DNA of 64,000 nt, from NCBI RefSeq assembly GCF_014202995.1, contig NZ_JACHIA010000006.1, positions 1 through 64,000 of the forward strand. Reading direction: 5' to 3'. This document shows positions 1 to 8,520 of the stretch, in pieces (the stretch's first letter is position 1; each line of letters starts with the position of its first letter). The stretch comes from Longimicrobium terrae (lineage in GTDB: Bacteria; Gemmatimonadota; Gemmatimonadetes; Longimicrobiales; Longimicrobiaceae). The position numbers and the translations under genes are program-made. The notes beneath the pieces were generated by a model. It ran no database searches and was not told where the DNA came from. It saw only the letters and a program-made list of their open reading frames with translations.

Positions 1-82
1 ACGACCTCCGCACCGGCACACCGCATCTATAAATGCTGCGCTCCCGTTTCATGCGCCATGGGTCGGCGCAGACGGTGGAGAA

Positions 83-135
83 TACTCCCACGAACGGATG
101 TGGGAGAGGGAGCACACTTCAGTGCCGTGCGGATG
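83..135 (-). repeat. Partial copy of intergenic module E
   Basis: A CTCCCACGAACGGATGTGGGAG hairpin core and the following AGAGGGAGCACAC match, in reverse orientation, the module E copies near 8.25, 20.1 and 41.4 kb. Only one side of the module is kept here. The rest of positions 1-262 holds no gene I can support. A run of CCTCCGCG-like words near 165-222 resembles the one before 27141. Confidence 0.6.
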
Positions 136-262
136 GGATGGGTCGGCGCGGGGGACGGTGATCGACGACCTCCTCCGCGCACCCCCGCCAACCCCCGCGT
201 CCTCCGCGTGACAGTGTGACGAGTCCCGCCCCGCGCCGATATCCGGGGACGGCGCAGGGGCG

Positions 263-670
263 TTACTCGTAGACGAACGTGACGTCCTTGCTGATTTCCG
301 GAAGCAGGCTGCGGTGCACGGGACAGGTGAGCGCCACCCGCTCCAGCCGCTCGCGCTGTTCATCCGTCAGCGCGGCGGGAAGGTGCAGGGTGACGGGGAT
401 GGAATCCACGCGGCGCGGATCGGCGCGCATGTGCTTCTCCAGCGAGAAGCGCGATCCCTCCATCGACATCCCGTTCCGCTCGGCGTAGATCGCCATCACG
501 GTGAGCATGCAGGCGCCCAGCGAGGCGGCCAGCAGGTCCGTGGGCGAGAACGAACTTCCGTCGCCGGCGTTGTCCACCGGCGCGGCGGTGCGGATTTCCG
601 CGCCGGAGGGGCCGTGCTGCAGCTGCACGCCAAGATTGCCGGTGTACCGGCCCGTCATTTCCACCGCCAT
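263..670 (-). CDS. OsmC/Ohr-family peroxide-resistance protein
   Basis: A 135-residue protein of the OsmC superfamily, cytosolic thiol peroxidases that reduce organic hydroperoxides. Both family cysteines are present: Cys54 in SLGACM at the start of the central helix, and Cys116 in ALTCPVHRS. Their spacing is that expected of the peroxidatic/resolving pair. The length is normal for the short YhfA/OsmC-like branch, and the conserved FSPTDLLAAS segment precedes the first cysteine. The gene stands alone, divergent from the beta-barrel gene at 914, so the 243-bp gap between them should carry both promoters. The substrate cannot be read from sequence. The family call is firm; whether it is OsmC or Ohr in the strict sense is open. 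Confidence 0.9.
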   Translation of the reverse strand: MAVEMTGRYTGNLGVQLQHGPSGAEIRTAAPVDNAGDGSSFSPTDLLAASLGACMLTVMAIYAERNGMSMEGSRFSLEKHMRADPRRVDSIPVTLHLPAALTDEQRERLERVALTCPVHRSLLPEISKDVTFVYE

Positions 671-913
671 CGGTCATTCTCCCTATCGCGCAATTGCGAC
701 TGATTGTTTGTCTGTGCTCCGCGCGGAGCATGGCTGTCCCATCCAGAGGTCAGGCGGAAACGCGTGCCCGCCCGCCCTGAATCCCTAAGCGCATGGCGCG
801 CATCTACATCGCCCAACGGTAGCAGAGGGCGCGCCGGTTGCTTTTCCAGTCCGCGTCCGGCGCTGGCCGCCGGCGCAGTCCATCGAACGGAAAATCCAAC
901 GCGCGAGGAACCG

Positions 914-1654
914 ATGCGCACGCCCCTGATCGCCCTGTCCGCACTGCTGCTGTCCGCCCCCGCCCTCGCCGCCCAGGATGACTGGGACGACTGGGACTGC
1001 GAGCGCCATGAGTGCGAAAAGTACCCCACCGGCGGCTACGTGGGCGGAAGCCTGGCCGCGGCCCGCACGCAGGGCGAGTTCAGCGACTACGTCCGTGGCG
1101 GCTTTGGCGGCGACATCCACTTCATCCAGAAGCTGGACCGCGACGGATGGCTGGCGCTGCGCACCGACGCCGGCCTGCTGGTCTACGGCTACGAGAGCCA
1201 GCACGTGCCGCTGAGCCCCACCATCGGCGGCCGCGTGCTGGTGGACCTTACGACGTCCAACAACATCGCGTGGTTCGGCGTGGGGCCGCAGATCGGCGTG
1301 CCGGACGGCGACCTGCAGCCGTACGTGAACGCCTTCGTGGGATACAGCGCGCTGTGGACCTCATCCTCCGTATCCGACATCGACTACGGCGACGACGTGT
1401 TCAGCAGCAACAACTTCAGCGACGGCAGCTTCAGCTACGGCGCCGGAGCGGGACTGTACGTGCCCCTGCGCCGCGGCCCGTCGCCGGTGTCCCTCGACAT
1501 GGGCGTGCGCTACCACAACAACGGCCGCGCCGAGTACCTGCGCGAAGGCGACATCCAGGACAACCCCGACGGCAGCATCACCGTCTACCCCACCCGCAGC
1601 GACACCGACCTGCTGAGCTTTCACGTGGGCGTCAGCATCGGGATCGCGCGCTGA
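914..1654 (+). CDS. Secreted outer-membrane beta-barrel-like protein
   Basis: A 246-residue protein with a clear Sec signal peptide (MRTPLIALSALLLSAPALA, then AQDD). The mature part is acidic and rich in Gly, Tyr and alternating hydrophobic residues, and it ends in an amphipathic strand (SFHVGVSIGIAR) typical of small outer-membrane barrels. Two cysteines close to the mature N terminus (CERHEC) could form a disulfide. The reading frame is open further upstream, but the ATG at 914 is preferred because it starts the signal peptide and follows GCGAGGAA. It appears monocistronic, with a hairpin at 1664. No specific family was recognised; a porin-like or adhesion-type barrel is the best guess. Confidence 0.7.
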   Translation: MRTPLIALSALLLSAPALAAQDDWDDWDCERHECEKYPTGGYVGGSLAAARTQGEFSDYVRGGFGGDIHFIQKLDRDGWLALRTDAGLLVYGYESQHVPLSPTIGGRVLVDLTTSNNIAWFGVGPQIGVPDGDLQPYVNAFVGYSALWTSSSVSDIDYGDDVFSSNNFSDGSFSYGAGAGLYVPLRRGPSPVSLDMGVRYHNNGRAEYLREGDIQDNPDGSITVYPTRSDTDLLSFHVGVSIGIAR

Positions 1655-1663
1655 GCGGGATGA

Positions 1664-1700
1664 TCATCCCCCGCCCGCTGTCATCAGGGACGGGGGATGA
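1664..1700. terminator. Hairpin between convergent genes
   Basis: TCATCCCCCG (1664-1673) pairs perfectly with CGGGGGATGA (1691-1700). It lies between the converging barrel gene and rlmI and has no strong T-run. It probably acts as a terminator or attenuator. Confidence 0.45.
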
Positions 1701-1780
1701 ACGTCATCCCATGCCGGCAAGGAAGATCATCCAGGCCGGCGAGGATCATCATCCGGAAAGATCGTCTCGGGAAACGACGT

Positions 1781-2965
1781 TCATCCCACCCGCGCGATGA
1801 ACGACTTCAGATACGCCGTCTCGGGGATGGCGGGATGGATGGGGTGATCCGGCCCCTGATGCCCTTCCTCCAGCACCTGAAGGTCGCGGCCCAGGCGGCG
1901 GCTGGCGCGCAGCATGGCATCCAGCAGCCCGTCGCGGTGCAGGTGGTACGAGCAGCTGGCGGATACCAGGATGCCGTCCGGCTCCAGCAGTTCCATCGCC
2001 ATCGTATTCGCGCGGCGATATGCCTCTTCCCCCGCCTTGGCGTCCTTGCGGCGCTTGATGAAGGCCGGGGGATCCAGGATGACGGCGCCGAAACGCTCGC
2101 CGTCCGCGGCCATGCGGCCCAGCGCGTCGAACGCGTCCGCGCGGACGGCGCGCACCCGGTCCTCCGCGCCGTTGAGCGCGGCGTTGCGGGCCACCCACTC
2201 CAGCGCGGGGGCGGAGGCATCCACGCACACGACCTCGGACGCGCCCGCGGCGGCGGCCTGCACGCCCCAGCCGCCCACGTAGCTGAAGACGTCCAGAACG
2301 CGTCGGCCGCGCACGTAGCCGGCCATGCGGGCGCGGTTCATCCGGTGGTCGTAGAACCAGCCGGTCTTCTGCCCGGCGACGGGGGCGTCGAAGGTGACGC
2401 CGTTCTCCTCCACCCGCAGCGTGTCGGGGACCTCACCCCAGGCGGTGCGGACGTAGGATTCCAGCCCCTCCAGCGCGCGGCCGCTGGTGTCGTTGCGCAG
2501 CAGAATGCCGGCGGGGTTGATGATTTCGCGCAGGGCGCCGATCACCTCGTCCAGCACGCGCTCCATCCCCGCGGTGGTGATCTGCACGACCAGGTGCGGG
2601 CCGAAGCGGTCCACGACGAGGCCCGGGAGCCCGTCGCCCTCGCCAAAGACGAGGCGGTAGAACGGGCCGGGAAAGACGGCTTCGCGCAGGGCCAGCGCGC
2701 GGGTGATGCGGCGGCGCAGCAGGTCGCCGTCCAGCGGGCGGTTGCGCTGCCGGCTCACCAGCCGCGCGGCGATCAGCGAGTGCGGGTTGACGAAGGCGGT
2801 GCCCAGCGGCGCGCCGCGCGCGTCCTGCACCTCCGCCGACGCGCCGGGCTCAAAGGCCGTCAGCGGCGTGGCGGCGACGTCCACCTCGTTGCTGAACACC
2901 CACAGGTGTCCCGCGCGCAGGCGGCGGTCTTCGTTCTTTCTGAGGCGGAGCGGAGGTAGGCTCAT
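1781..2965 (-). CDS. rlmI: 23S rRNA (cytosine-C5)-methyltransferase, RlmI family
   Basis: A 394-residue class I SAM-dependent methyltransferase. An N-terminal PUA-like domain (about 1-75, with AGHLWVFSNEV) precedes a RlmI-type RNA-binding region and a Rossmann catalytic domain. SAM motif I is VLDVFSYVGGWG (about 238-250), and the catalytic DPPAF is followed by a Lys/Arg-rich loop and later SCSYHL, the cysteine motif of this family. RlmI methylates C1962 of E. coli 23S rRNA, so the same role is likely. The frame is open upstream, but the family start MSLPPLRL is at 2965. The gene diverges from the histidine kinase at 3103 across 137 bp. Confidence 0.88.
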   Translation of the reverse strand: MSLPPLRLRKNEDRRLRAGHLWVFSNEVDVAATPLTAFEPGASAEVQDARGAPLGTAFVNPHSLIAARLVSRQRNRPLDGDLLRRRITRALALREAVFPGPFYRLVFGEGDGLPGLVVDRFGPHLVVQITTAGMERVLDEVIGALREIINPAGILLRNDTSGRALEGLESYVRTAWGEVPDTLRVEENGVTFDAPVAGQKTGWFYDHRMNRARMAGYVRGRRVLDVFSYVGGWGVQAAAAGASEVVCVDASAPALEWVARNAALNGAEDRVRAVRADAFDALGRMAADGERFGAVILDPPAFIKRRKDAKAGEEAYRRANTMAMELLEPDGILVSASCSYHLHRDGLLDAMLRASRRLGRDLQVLEEGHQGPDHPIHPAIPETAYLKSFIARVG

Positions 2966-3102
2966 CTCGTGCGTGCGGTTGGCTTGCCGGGGCGGAGTGC
3001 GGCCCCCAAGATAGCCGGAGCGCGAACCCGGCGCACGCGGCACCGGCGCACCCGCCCGGTTCCGCGCCGGCACGAGAACCGCCCGACGAGGATAGAACGG
3101 CG

Positions 3103-4287
3103 ATGTCCGACGGCAACTCCCGCTCCACCCACGCCCCCGCGGCGGACCCCGGAGCGGCTCCCTGGCAGTCGCGCGCCCGCCGGCTGGAGGCGGTGTGCGG
3201 ATTCGCGGCCCTCATCGCCGGCGAAACCGAGCCGGAGCGCATCTGGACCCGGCTGCGGGACTGCGTGCCGGAACTGCTGGAGGCGGACGGCGCCGCGCTG
3301 GCCACCCCGCTGCTGCCGGAAACCCGGGGGTTCGCCGCGCCGGGCGCCGCGTTCGGCGAGGAAGCCGTCGCCCGCGCGGCGGCGGAGGCCGGTGAGCCGG
3401 GGCGGGTGGAGATCGGGTCCGGCGCGGGATGGCGCATTCCGCTGGGCGCGGACTGCGAGGGCGCGCTGCTGGTAGCGTGGAGCGACCCCGCCGCCGCGGA
3501 CGAGGAGGCGCGCGGCGTGGTGGAGCGCCTGGCCGCGCAGACGGCGGCCGCGCTGGCCAACGCAAGGGCCTACGCCGCGCTCACGGAGGCGGCGGTGCGG
3601 CGCGAACGGTTCTTCAGCGCCATGAGCCACGACCTGCGGACGCCCATTACCGCCATCGTGGGCTACAGCGAGCTGCTGGCCGACGGCATCGTGGGCGACC
3701 TGAGCGGGCAGCAGCTGGAGATGGTGGAGCGCATCAGCCAGGTCAGCGGCCACCTGTCGCAGCTGGTGAACGACATTCTGGACCTGGCCAAGCTGGACGC
3801 GGGGCGCATGGAGTTTCACTGCGAGTCCGTGCGCCTGGGCGACCTGGTGGACGAGGCGAGGGTGGCGGTGGAGCCGCAGGCGCGCAGCAAGGGGCTGGAG
3901 CTGCACACCGCCGTGGGCGACGCCGCGGACCGCACCCTGTGCGTGGACCCGCCCCGGGTGCGCCAGATTCTGGTGAACCTGCTGAGCAACGCGGTCAAGT
4001 TCACCGACCACGGCGCGGTCGCCGTCCGGGCGGGAACGGAGGGGCGCCGCACCTGGATCGAGGTGCGCGACACCGGCCCCGGCCTTCCCGCCGGGAGCGA
4101 AGAAGCGGTATTCGAGGAGTTTCTGCAGCTGGCTTCGGCCAACCGCAGCAAGCGAGAGCCCAGCAGCGGGCTGGGGCTGGCCATCAGCCGGCGGCTGGCG
4201 CGCGCCATGGGCGGAGAGCTTTCCGCACGGAGCGCGGCCACGGGCGCCGCGTTCACCCTTACCCTGCCCGCCGAGAACGACGGGTAG
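3103..4287 (+). CDS. Soluble sensor histidine kinase with GAF-like input domain
   Basis: A 394-residue histidine kinase without transmembrane segments. Residues about 25-160 form a degenerate GAF-like sensor. A HisKA domain follows with phosphoacceptor His176 (SAMSHDLRTPI), then a HATPase with N box NLLSNAVKF, G1 box DTGPGLP and G2 box GLGLAIS. All catalytic motifs are intact. No response regulator is adjacent, so it is an orphan kinase whose partner lies elsewhere. The signal is unknown. The gene diverges from rlmI, and a 9-bp hairpin just after its stop separates it from the lipoprotein at 4351. Confidence 0.88.
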   Translation: MSDGNSRSTHAPAADPGAAPWQSRARRLEAVCGFAALIAGETEPERIWTRLRDCVPELLEADGAALATPLLPETRGFAAPGAAFGEEAVARAAAEAGEPGRVEIGSGAGWRIPLGADCEGALLVAWSDPAAADEEARGVVERLAAQTAAALANARAYAALTEAAVRRERFFSAMSHDLRTPITAIVGYSELLADGIVGDLSGQQLEMVERISQVSGHLSQLVNDILDLAKLDAGRMEFHCESVRLGDLVDEARVAVEPQARSKGLELHTAVGDAADRTLCVDPPRVRQILVNLLSNAVKFTDHGAVAVRAGTEGRRTWIEVRDTGPGLPAGSEEAVFEEFLQLASANRSKREPSSGLGLAISRRLARAMGGELSARSAATGAAFTLTLPAENDG

Positions 4288-4292
4288 GAACC

Positions 4293-4316
4293 CCCGGTCC
4301 GAACACGCGGACCGGG
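4293..4316 (+). terminator. Hairpin after histidine kinase gene
   Basis: CCCGGTCCG pairs with CGGACCGGG around the loop AACACG, starting 6 bp after the kinase stop. No T-run follows, so termination would be inefficient or Rho-assisted. Confidence 0.45.
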
Positions 4317-4350
4317 CATCATCCCGGTCCATTTACGTGACTGCAGACCC

Positions 4351-4974
4351 ATGAAGACAATCATCCGCCCCGCCCTGATGCTGGCCGCCCTGCTCCCCTT
4401 TGCGGCCTGCGGCGACGACAACTCCACCGGCCCCGGCCGGTACAGCGGCACGCTGGACTTTCAGTACTCCGGCGCCTATTCCGGCAGCTTTCACGCGGAA
4501 AGCGACGTGCTGCCCCGCGACTTCGACACGGGCTCCGCGGTGTTCGGCCAGCGGACCCAGGACGTGGCGGGTGACGAAGCGTACATCTTCGCCCAGCAGG
4601 ACGGCCCCGGCTCGATGGTGGATAACCTGATCTTTTCGGTTGCCGACCCCGCCGTGGGCACCGTGAGCTGCGCGATCATCGACGAGAACTGCCCGCTGTC
4701 CGCCATCCTGGTGCTGGGCGACGACGGCGCCCGCGAGGATGACGACGCCGACGCCATCCTGCTGAGCAGCGCCGGCTCGGTGACCATCACCAGCATTACG
4801 GACAAGCGCATTCAAGGCAACTTCCAGTTCACGATGTCCGACCTGTTCGAGGACGAGCAGACGGTGACGCGCATCACCAGCGGCTCCTTCGACGTGCCGC
4901 TGCTCAGCTCCACGGACGGCCTTGGCGGCTCGCTCTCCCGGATGAGCCCCGCGCGCCTCAGCCGCTCGCGCTGA
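4351..4974 (+). CDS. Putative lipoprotein, paralogue of the next gene
   Basis: A 207-residue lipoprotein of unknown function. The signal peptide ends in FAAC, giving lipid-modified Cys20, followed by GDD. The mature protein is acidic and beta-rich. It shares blocks with the product of the gene at 5050: a PAVGTV(S/T)C segment, a GSVTITS strand followed by a GxF stretch, and SGSFDVPLLSS near the end. Two further cysteines (in VSCAI and ENCPL) recur in the paralogue, suggesting a disulfide in a common fold. The two genes lie 75 bp apart in the same direction and probably form one operon ending at the terminator at 5714. No known domain was recognised. Confidence 0.7.
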   Translation: MKTIIRPALMLAALLPFAACGDDNSTGPGRYSGTLDFQYSGAYSGSFHAESDVLPRDFDTGSAVFGQRTQDVAGDEAYIFAQQDGPGSMVDNLIFSVADPAVGTVSCAIIDENCPLSAILVLGDDGAREDDDADAILLSSAGSVTITSITDKRIQGNFQFTMSDLFEDEQTVTRITSGSFDVPLLSSTDGLGGSLSRMSPARLSRSR

Positions 4975-5049
4975 GCGCCGCGTTCGCATAGGATTCAGCG
5001 CCGGCGCGGAGGTTCCCCGCCGGCGCCGGTCCGCGGTCCCGACTTCCCG

Positions 5050-5682
5050 ATGATGATGCGTTCTCCGCTGGTTCGAATCTGTTGCGCCTTTGCCGCCGCG
5101 ATCGCGATGGCGGCCTGCTTTGGCGATCCCGCCGGGCCCACGGAGTTTCCCTCCGGCTCGATGCGCTTTTCGTACGTGCGCATCGACACGGGGGGCGTGC
5201 CGCTGGCGGACTCGGTTGCGTTCGCGGCGGAAGGGCCGGTGACGCTGGACAGTTACTTCAGCGGCACGTACGCGTTCGGCCTGCTGAGCACGACCTTTAC
5301 GGACAGCCAGGCCGTTCGCGTGTACGGGCAGCAGGCGCAGGAAACAGAAGGCGTGTACGACGGGATGCTGCTGTTTATCGCCAGCCCCGCCGTGGGCACC
5401 GTCACCTGCGCCGTGACGAGTTCGCCGCTGACCTGCCCGTTCGCGGCGACGTTCCGGGTCGGCGCGTCGGAAGACGTCCTGGCCTCCGATCCCACGATTC
5501 TGGTCACCGCGCGCTCGGGCTCGGTGACCATCACATCGGTGGATGACGGGCGGGTCAAGGGCACGTTCCGCCTGCAGATGCGCGGCACGGTGGATGGCCA
5601 GGCGGACGCGCTGGTGCGGGTGAGCGGCGGTTCCTTCGACGTCCCGCTCACGTCGTCGGACTCGCTGACTGTCGGCGGCTGA
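5050..5682 (+). CDS. Putative lipoprotein, paralogue of the preceding gene
   Basis: A 210-residue exported protein homologous in layout to the product of the gene at 4351. An N-terminal hydrophobic signal ends near AMAAC (Cys23), a weaker lipobox than its neighbour's. Shared blocks are SPAVGTVTC, a second cysteine in LTCPF, RSGSVTITSVDDGRVKG and SGGSFDVPLTSS. Three in-frame ATGs (5050, 5053, 5056) compete as start, and the first is given. The conserved cysteine pair and the repeated strand motifs imply a small beta-sandwich domain. Function unknown. A strong intrinsic terminator follows 31 bp after the stop. Confidence 0.68.
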   Translation: MMMRSPLVRICCAFAAAIAMAACFGDPAGPTEFPSGSMRFSYVRIDTGGVPLADSVAFAAEGPVTLDSYFSGTYAFGLLSTTFTDSQAVRVYGQQAQETEGVYDGMLLFIASPAVGTVTCAVTSSPLTCPFAATFRVGASEDVLASDPTILVTARSGSVTITSVDDGRVKGTFRLQMRGTVDGQADALVRVSGGSFDVPLTSSDSLTVGG

Positions 5683-5713
5683 CGATCCTTTTCGGTGGAT
5701 TGGATGCAGAAGC

Positions 5714-5749
5714 AAGGGAGGCCGCGTGGTGCGCGGCCTCCCTTTTTTT
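5714..5749 (+). terminator. Rho-independent terminator
   Basis: A perfect 13-bp stem (AAGGGAGGCCGCG with its complement) with loop TGGTG is followed by seven T residues. It ends the two-lipoprotein operon. Confidence 0.9.
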
Positions 5750-5762
5750 CATCTCATCCCCG

Positions 5763-5942
5763 GACGGAACTGCCGTTTCACACGGAGGTCACGGAGGATG
5801 CACGGAGGGCACTGAGGAACAGCGGGGACAACGGAAGAGCATCACACAGAGTTAACAGAGTCAACAGCAGGGATGGACGGACCGGCCCCCCTGCCGCTCT
5901 GGATGATCATCCCTGAATCTGTTCTCTGCTGACTCTGTGTGA
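5763..5942. repeat. Nested-palindrome repeat, CACGGAGG arm plus CACAGAGT arms
   Basis: GGAACTGCCGTTTCACACGG starts an arm that recurs at 52945, here without its right partner. Inside it TCACACAGAGT (5842-5852) pairs with ACTCTGTGTGA (5932-5942). The same arms bound the elements at 57390 and 52945. No coding potential is visible. Confidence 0.75.
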
Positions 5943-5960
5943 GACATGCTGTTTCCATGG

Positions 5961-6845
5961 TCAGCGGAGGCGCTCGGCGAGACGCAGGGCGTCAAAGGGG
6001 GCGTGCACCTTGGCGTCGTTGTCAAAGTACACGAACACGTCGCGGCCGGCGGGGTCGTCCGGAGCGCGCGGGGCCACGCACGCCGCGTCGCCGGGATGGC
6101 GGCCGCGCCGCCACTCGCGGATGCGCGCCGCCCACCAGTCCAGCTGGTCGTCGCGGTAGCCGCTGGCGTACAGTTCCTCCGCGCCGTGCAGCCGCACGTA
6201 GACGAAGTCGCCCGTCACGTCCTCGGCGTACGGCCACTTTCCCGCCGTGTCCGCAAAGACGAAGGCCGCGTTGTGCGCCCGCAGCAGGTCCACGAACGCG
6301 GGCGACAGAAAGCCGGGGTGGCGCACCTCGAACGCGTGGCGGATCGGGCCGTCGTGCTCCGGCTCCGTCCACGCACGCCCGTCCAGCCGCGCGTCGTGCC
6401 CGCGGGCGATGGCGGACGCCTCGGCGTGCGTGCGCGGCAGCCGGGCGAGGAAATCCGCGAAGCGGGCTTCATCAAACTTCATCCGCTCCGGAAACTGCCA
6501 CAGCACGGGCCCCAGCTTGTGCGACAGGCACAGGACGCCGCTGGCCAGGAAGTTGGCGAGCGCGTCATCCACGTCCTTGAGCTTCTTGAGATGGGTGATG
6601 AACCGGCTTCCCTTTACGGCGAAGCGGAAGTCGTCCGGCACCGCCTCGTACCAGGCGCGGTAGCTGGAAGGGCGCTGCAGCGAGTAGAAGGAGCCGTTGA
6701 TTTCGATGGTGTTCATCCGCGAAGCGGCCCAGGCCAGCTCGCGCCTGCGGGCCAGCCCCTGGGGATAGAACACGCCGCGCCACCCGGCGTACGTCCATCC
6801 CGAAATCCCCACGTACGTGTGCCCCGTGCCCTGTCTGCTCGCCAT
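5961..6845 (-). CDS. DUF72 (YecE-like) protein
   Basis: A 294-residue DUF72 protein, a TIM-barrel-like family of unsettled biochemical role found in most bacterial phyla. Family signatures are the opening YVGISGWTYAGWRGVFYP, then TIEINGSFYSLQ, FAVKGSRFITH, LGPVLWQFP, EVRHPGF and the C-terminal YVRLHG followed by DVFVYFDND. Length and motif order are complete. An in-frame start at 6866 is possible, but the ATG at 6845 places the conserved YVGISG near residue 10. It is transcribed away from the DUF4142 gene's end and is not obviously part of an operon. Confidence 0.88.
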   Translation of the reverse strand: MASRQGTGHTYVGISGWTYAGWRGVFYPQGLARRRELAWAASRMNTIEINGSFYSLQRPSSYRAWYEAVPDDFRFAVKGSRFITHLKKLKDVDDALANFLASGVLCLSHKLGPVLWQFPERMKFDEARFADFLARLPRTHAEASAIARGHDARLDGRAWTEPEHDGPIRHAFEVRHPGFLSPAFVDLLRAHNAAFVFADTAGKWPYAEDVTGDFVYVRLHGAEELYASGYRDDQLDWWAARIREWRRGRHPGDAACVAPRAPDDPAGRDVFVYFDNDAKVHAPFDALRLAERLR

Positions 6846-6944
6846 GGCGCGGGGATTCCGCAACAACGAAACCGCGGCGGACCACAGAAGGGGTCCGCCG
6901 CGGTTCGATGTTCTACGCGTCCCGGCGGGCCGGGACGGGCGGGC

Positions 6945-7637
6945 TCAGTGCGCGGCGGCCGGGGCCGCGGCGGCGGGAGCAGCCCCGGCGGCGGGGGCGG
7001 TCGCGGCGGCCGGGGCGGCGCCGGCCTGAAGCTGCTGGGCCATCTGCAGGTGCTGGGCGACGGCCGGTTCCACGGCCTGCAGCATCTGCTTGAGCTGCGG
7101 ATCGCGCGCGTTGGGGATGAGCGTGGTGCGCAGCGCCTGCAGCGTGGTCTGGTGCGCCTGCACCTGGTGCGCCAGGTACGCCGCGTCGAACTGCTCCGCG
7201 GTGGCGGCCTGAAGCTGCGTGAGGGCGGTCTGCATCGCCTGCTTCATCTGCTGGCTCTGCGCGTTGTCCTGCGGCTGCAGCCCCTTGGCCTGCAGCGCCT
7301 GCTGCATCTGCTGCTCCACACGGGTGTGCTCGTCCACCATGCGCTGCGCGAACTGCTTGACCTCGGGGCGCGTGGCCTTCTGCAGGGCGATGTTGCTGGT
7401 CTGGATCTCGTCCTGGTTGGAGGCGGACGCGATGGCGGCCATGTTCGCGTCCGTCACCGGGCCGGCCGCCGGGGCCGCGGAAGGCGCGCCCATGGGAGCC
7501 GTGTCGGCCGTGAGCGGAACCGCGCGCCCGGCGTCGCTGGGCGGAGTCTCGATGTCGGGATTGGGCTCCTTGGCGCACCCGGCCGCCAGCGCGGCGCAGG
7601 TGAGGGCGAGCAGGCTTGCACGGACGGAACGCATCAT
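6945..7637 (-). CDS. DUF4142 lipoprotein
   Basis: A 230-residue exported protein. Its signal peptide ends in LAAGC (Cys21, lipoprotein). Residues about 60-200 form a DUF4142 helical domain (ferritin-like four-helix bundle), with NQDEIQTSNIALQKATRPEVKQFAQRMVDEH-type helices and a conserved DEHT. The last 30 residues are an Ala/Pro low-complexity tail, AAPAAAA-like. The family is periplasmic and often linked to envelope stress, but its biochemical activity is not established. The gene is monocistronic and its upstream side faces the large composite repeat at 7834. Confidence 0.85.
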   Translation of the reverse strand: MMRSVRASLLALTCAALAAGCAKEPNPDIETPPSDAGRAVPLTADTAPMGAPSAAPAAGPVTDANMAAIASASNQDEIQTSNIALQKATRPEVKQFAQRMVDEHTRVEQQMQQALQAKGLQPQDNAQSQQMKQAMQTALTQLQAATAEQFDAAYLAHQVQAHQTTLQALRTTLIPNARDPQLKQMLQAVEPAVAQHLQMAQQLQAGAAPAAATAPAAGAAPAAAAPAAAH

Positions 7638-7747
7638 GGGGTCCTCACGCGAGGGATTGGGATAGCCGCCAGCCGCGGCGCAGGACGCGCGCGCGGGGAT
7701 TTTCGCGGGCGGGAAATACGCAAATCCGGTGCGAGGGACAAGGCAGG

Positions 7748-7803
7748 AGGGGGAGTGCGTGAGTGCGGGGTGCGTGAGTGCGGGGTGCTGAGTGCGTGAG
7801 TGC
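7748..7803. repeat. Micro-tandem repeat of GTGCGTGAGTGCGGG type
   Basis: GTGCGTGAGTGCGGG is repeated with small changes about three times, just left of the composite element at 7834. The same word forms the outer bracket of the composite element at 61741-62337. No right-hand partner was found here. Confidence 0.7.
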
Positions 7804-7833
7804 GGTGGATCAGATCAGGCGTGACGGGCGGGG

Positions 7834-8316
7834 TTCGCGGGCGGCCCCCACCCGGGCCGGCACCACCGGCCCACCCTCCCCCAAAACAGACTGGGGGAGG
7901 GTTGGGGGAGGCGGATGATTCGGCGCGGGGAGCGGAGTTGGTCGCGGCGGCGAGTCTGGAGCGAATGAATCCGCCGCTCCAGAAGCGGGAACCCCGGACT
8001 CATGACCGCTGGCGCGTCCACGATCGGGGCTTCAACTGCGTTGGGGTCGCCAGCGGGTTGAGGATGCAGCCCGCGGCGGCTGGCTTCGCGGTGTCTAACC
8101 GCACGTTCCACCGCGAAGTGGCAGCCCGGGACGCACGCCGAACCCGCCTCCGCGCGGAACGGCTCCCCCTCCCCCGCTTGCGGGGCGAGGGGGCTGGGGG
8201 GAGGGGGGAGCCCGCCGCCGCACGTCACCGTCCGCAACGCACGGTACTGGGGTGTGCTCCCTCTCCCACATCCGTTCGTGGGAGAGGGTCGTCGCGCGCA
8301 GCACGCGGGGTGAGGG
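7834..8316 (+). repeat. Composite intergenic element, modules A-B-C-E
   Basis: Module A (7834-7924) has two hairpins: GGGCCGG/CCGGCCC, then CCCTCCCCCA/TGGGGGAGGG. Module B (7960-8050) starts GAGCGAATGAATCCGCCGCT and ends CGGGGCTTCAACTGC. Module C (8162-8220) is a CCCCGC/GCGGGG-centred pyrimidine-purine hairpin. Module E (8250-8316) carries CTCTCCCACATCCGTTCGTG and GGGAGAGGGTCGTCG. The translated frames here are low-complexity and not conserved between copies. The element fills the gap upstream of the kinase operon at 8521. Confidence 0.85.
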
Positions 8317-8520
8317 CCCCAACCGGGGCCGCACCGGACGCCGTCCCGCACCAGTCGCCGGTGGATCGGGAAACGCACCCTCGTAATGTCCCGGTTGCCC
8401 CGCTCCGTCCCCCCGAATACGTTCCCTGCTTCACGCCTGGCGCTCCGTCCCGGACCCCTGCGCGGCGCCTCCCCGGCGTCCGCACGGGATCCGGGTGACG
8501 CGCCGCTTCCCGCCGCGGTC

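Noticed and set aside
704-913. Upstream extension of the barrel protein
   Set aside because: It would bury a perfect signal peptide 70 residues into the protein; the ATG at 914 has a better ribosome-binding site.
1697-2959. A 420-codon plus-strand frame opposite rlmI
   Set aside because: It is a shadow of the methyltransferase, with biased composition and no motif.
2962-4332. A 456-codon minus-strand frame over the histidine kinase
   Set aside because: It has low-complexity Arg/Gln/His composition, no recognisable motif, and lies opposite intact kinase motifs.
7800-8498. Open frames through the composite repeats (also at 46818-48347 and 49454-50296)
   Set aside because: Translations are Pro/Arg/Gly low-complexity, their frame is not conserved between copies, and the DNA shows hairpin structure instead.
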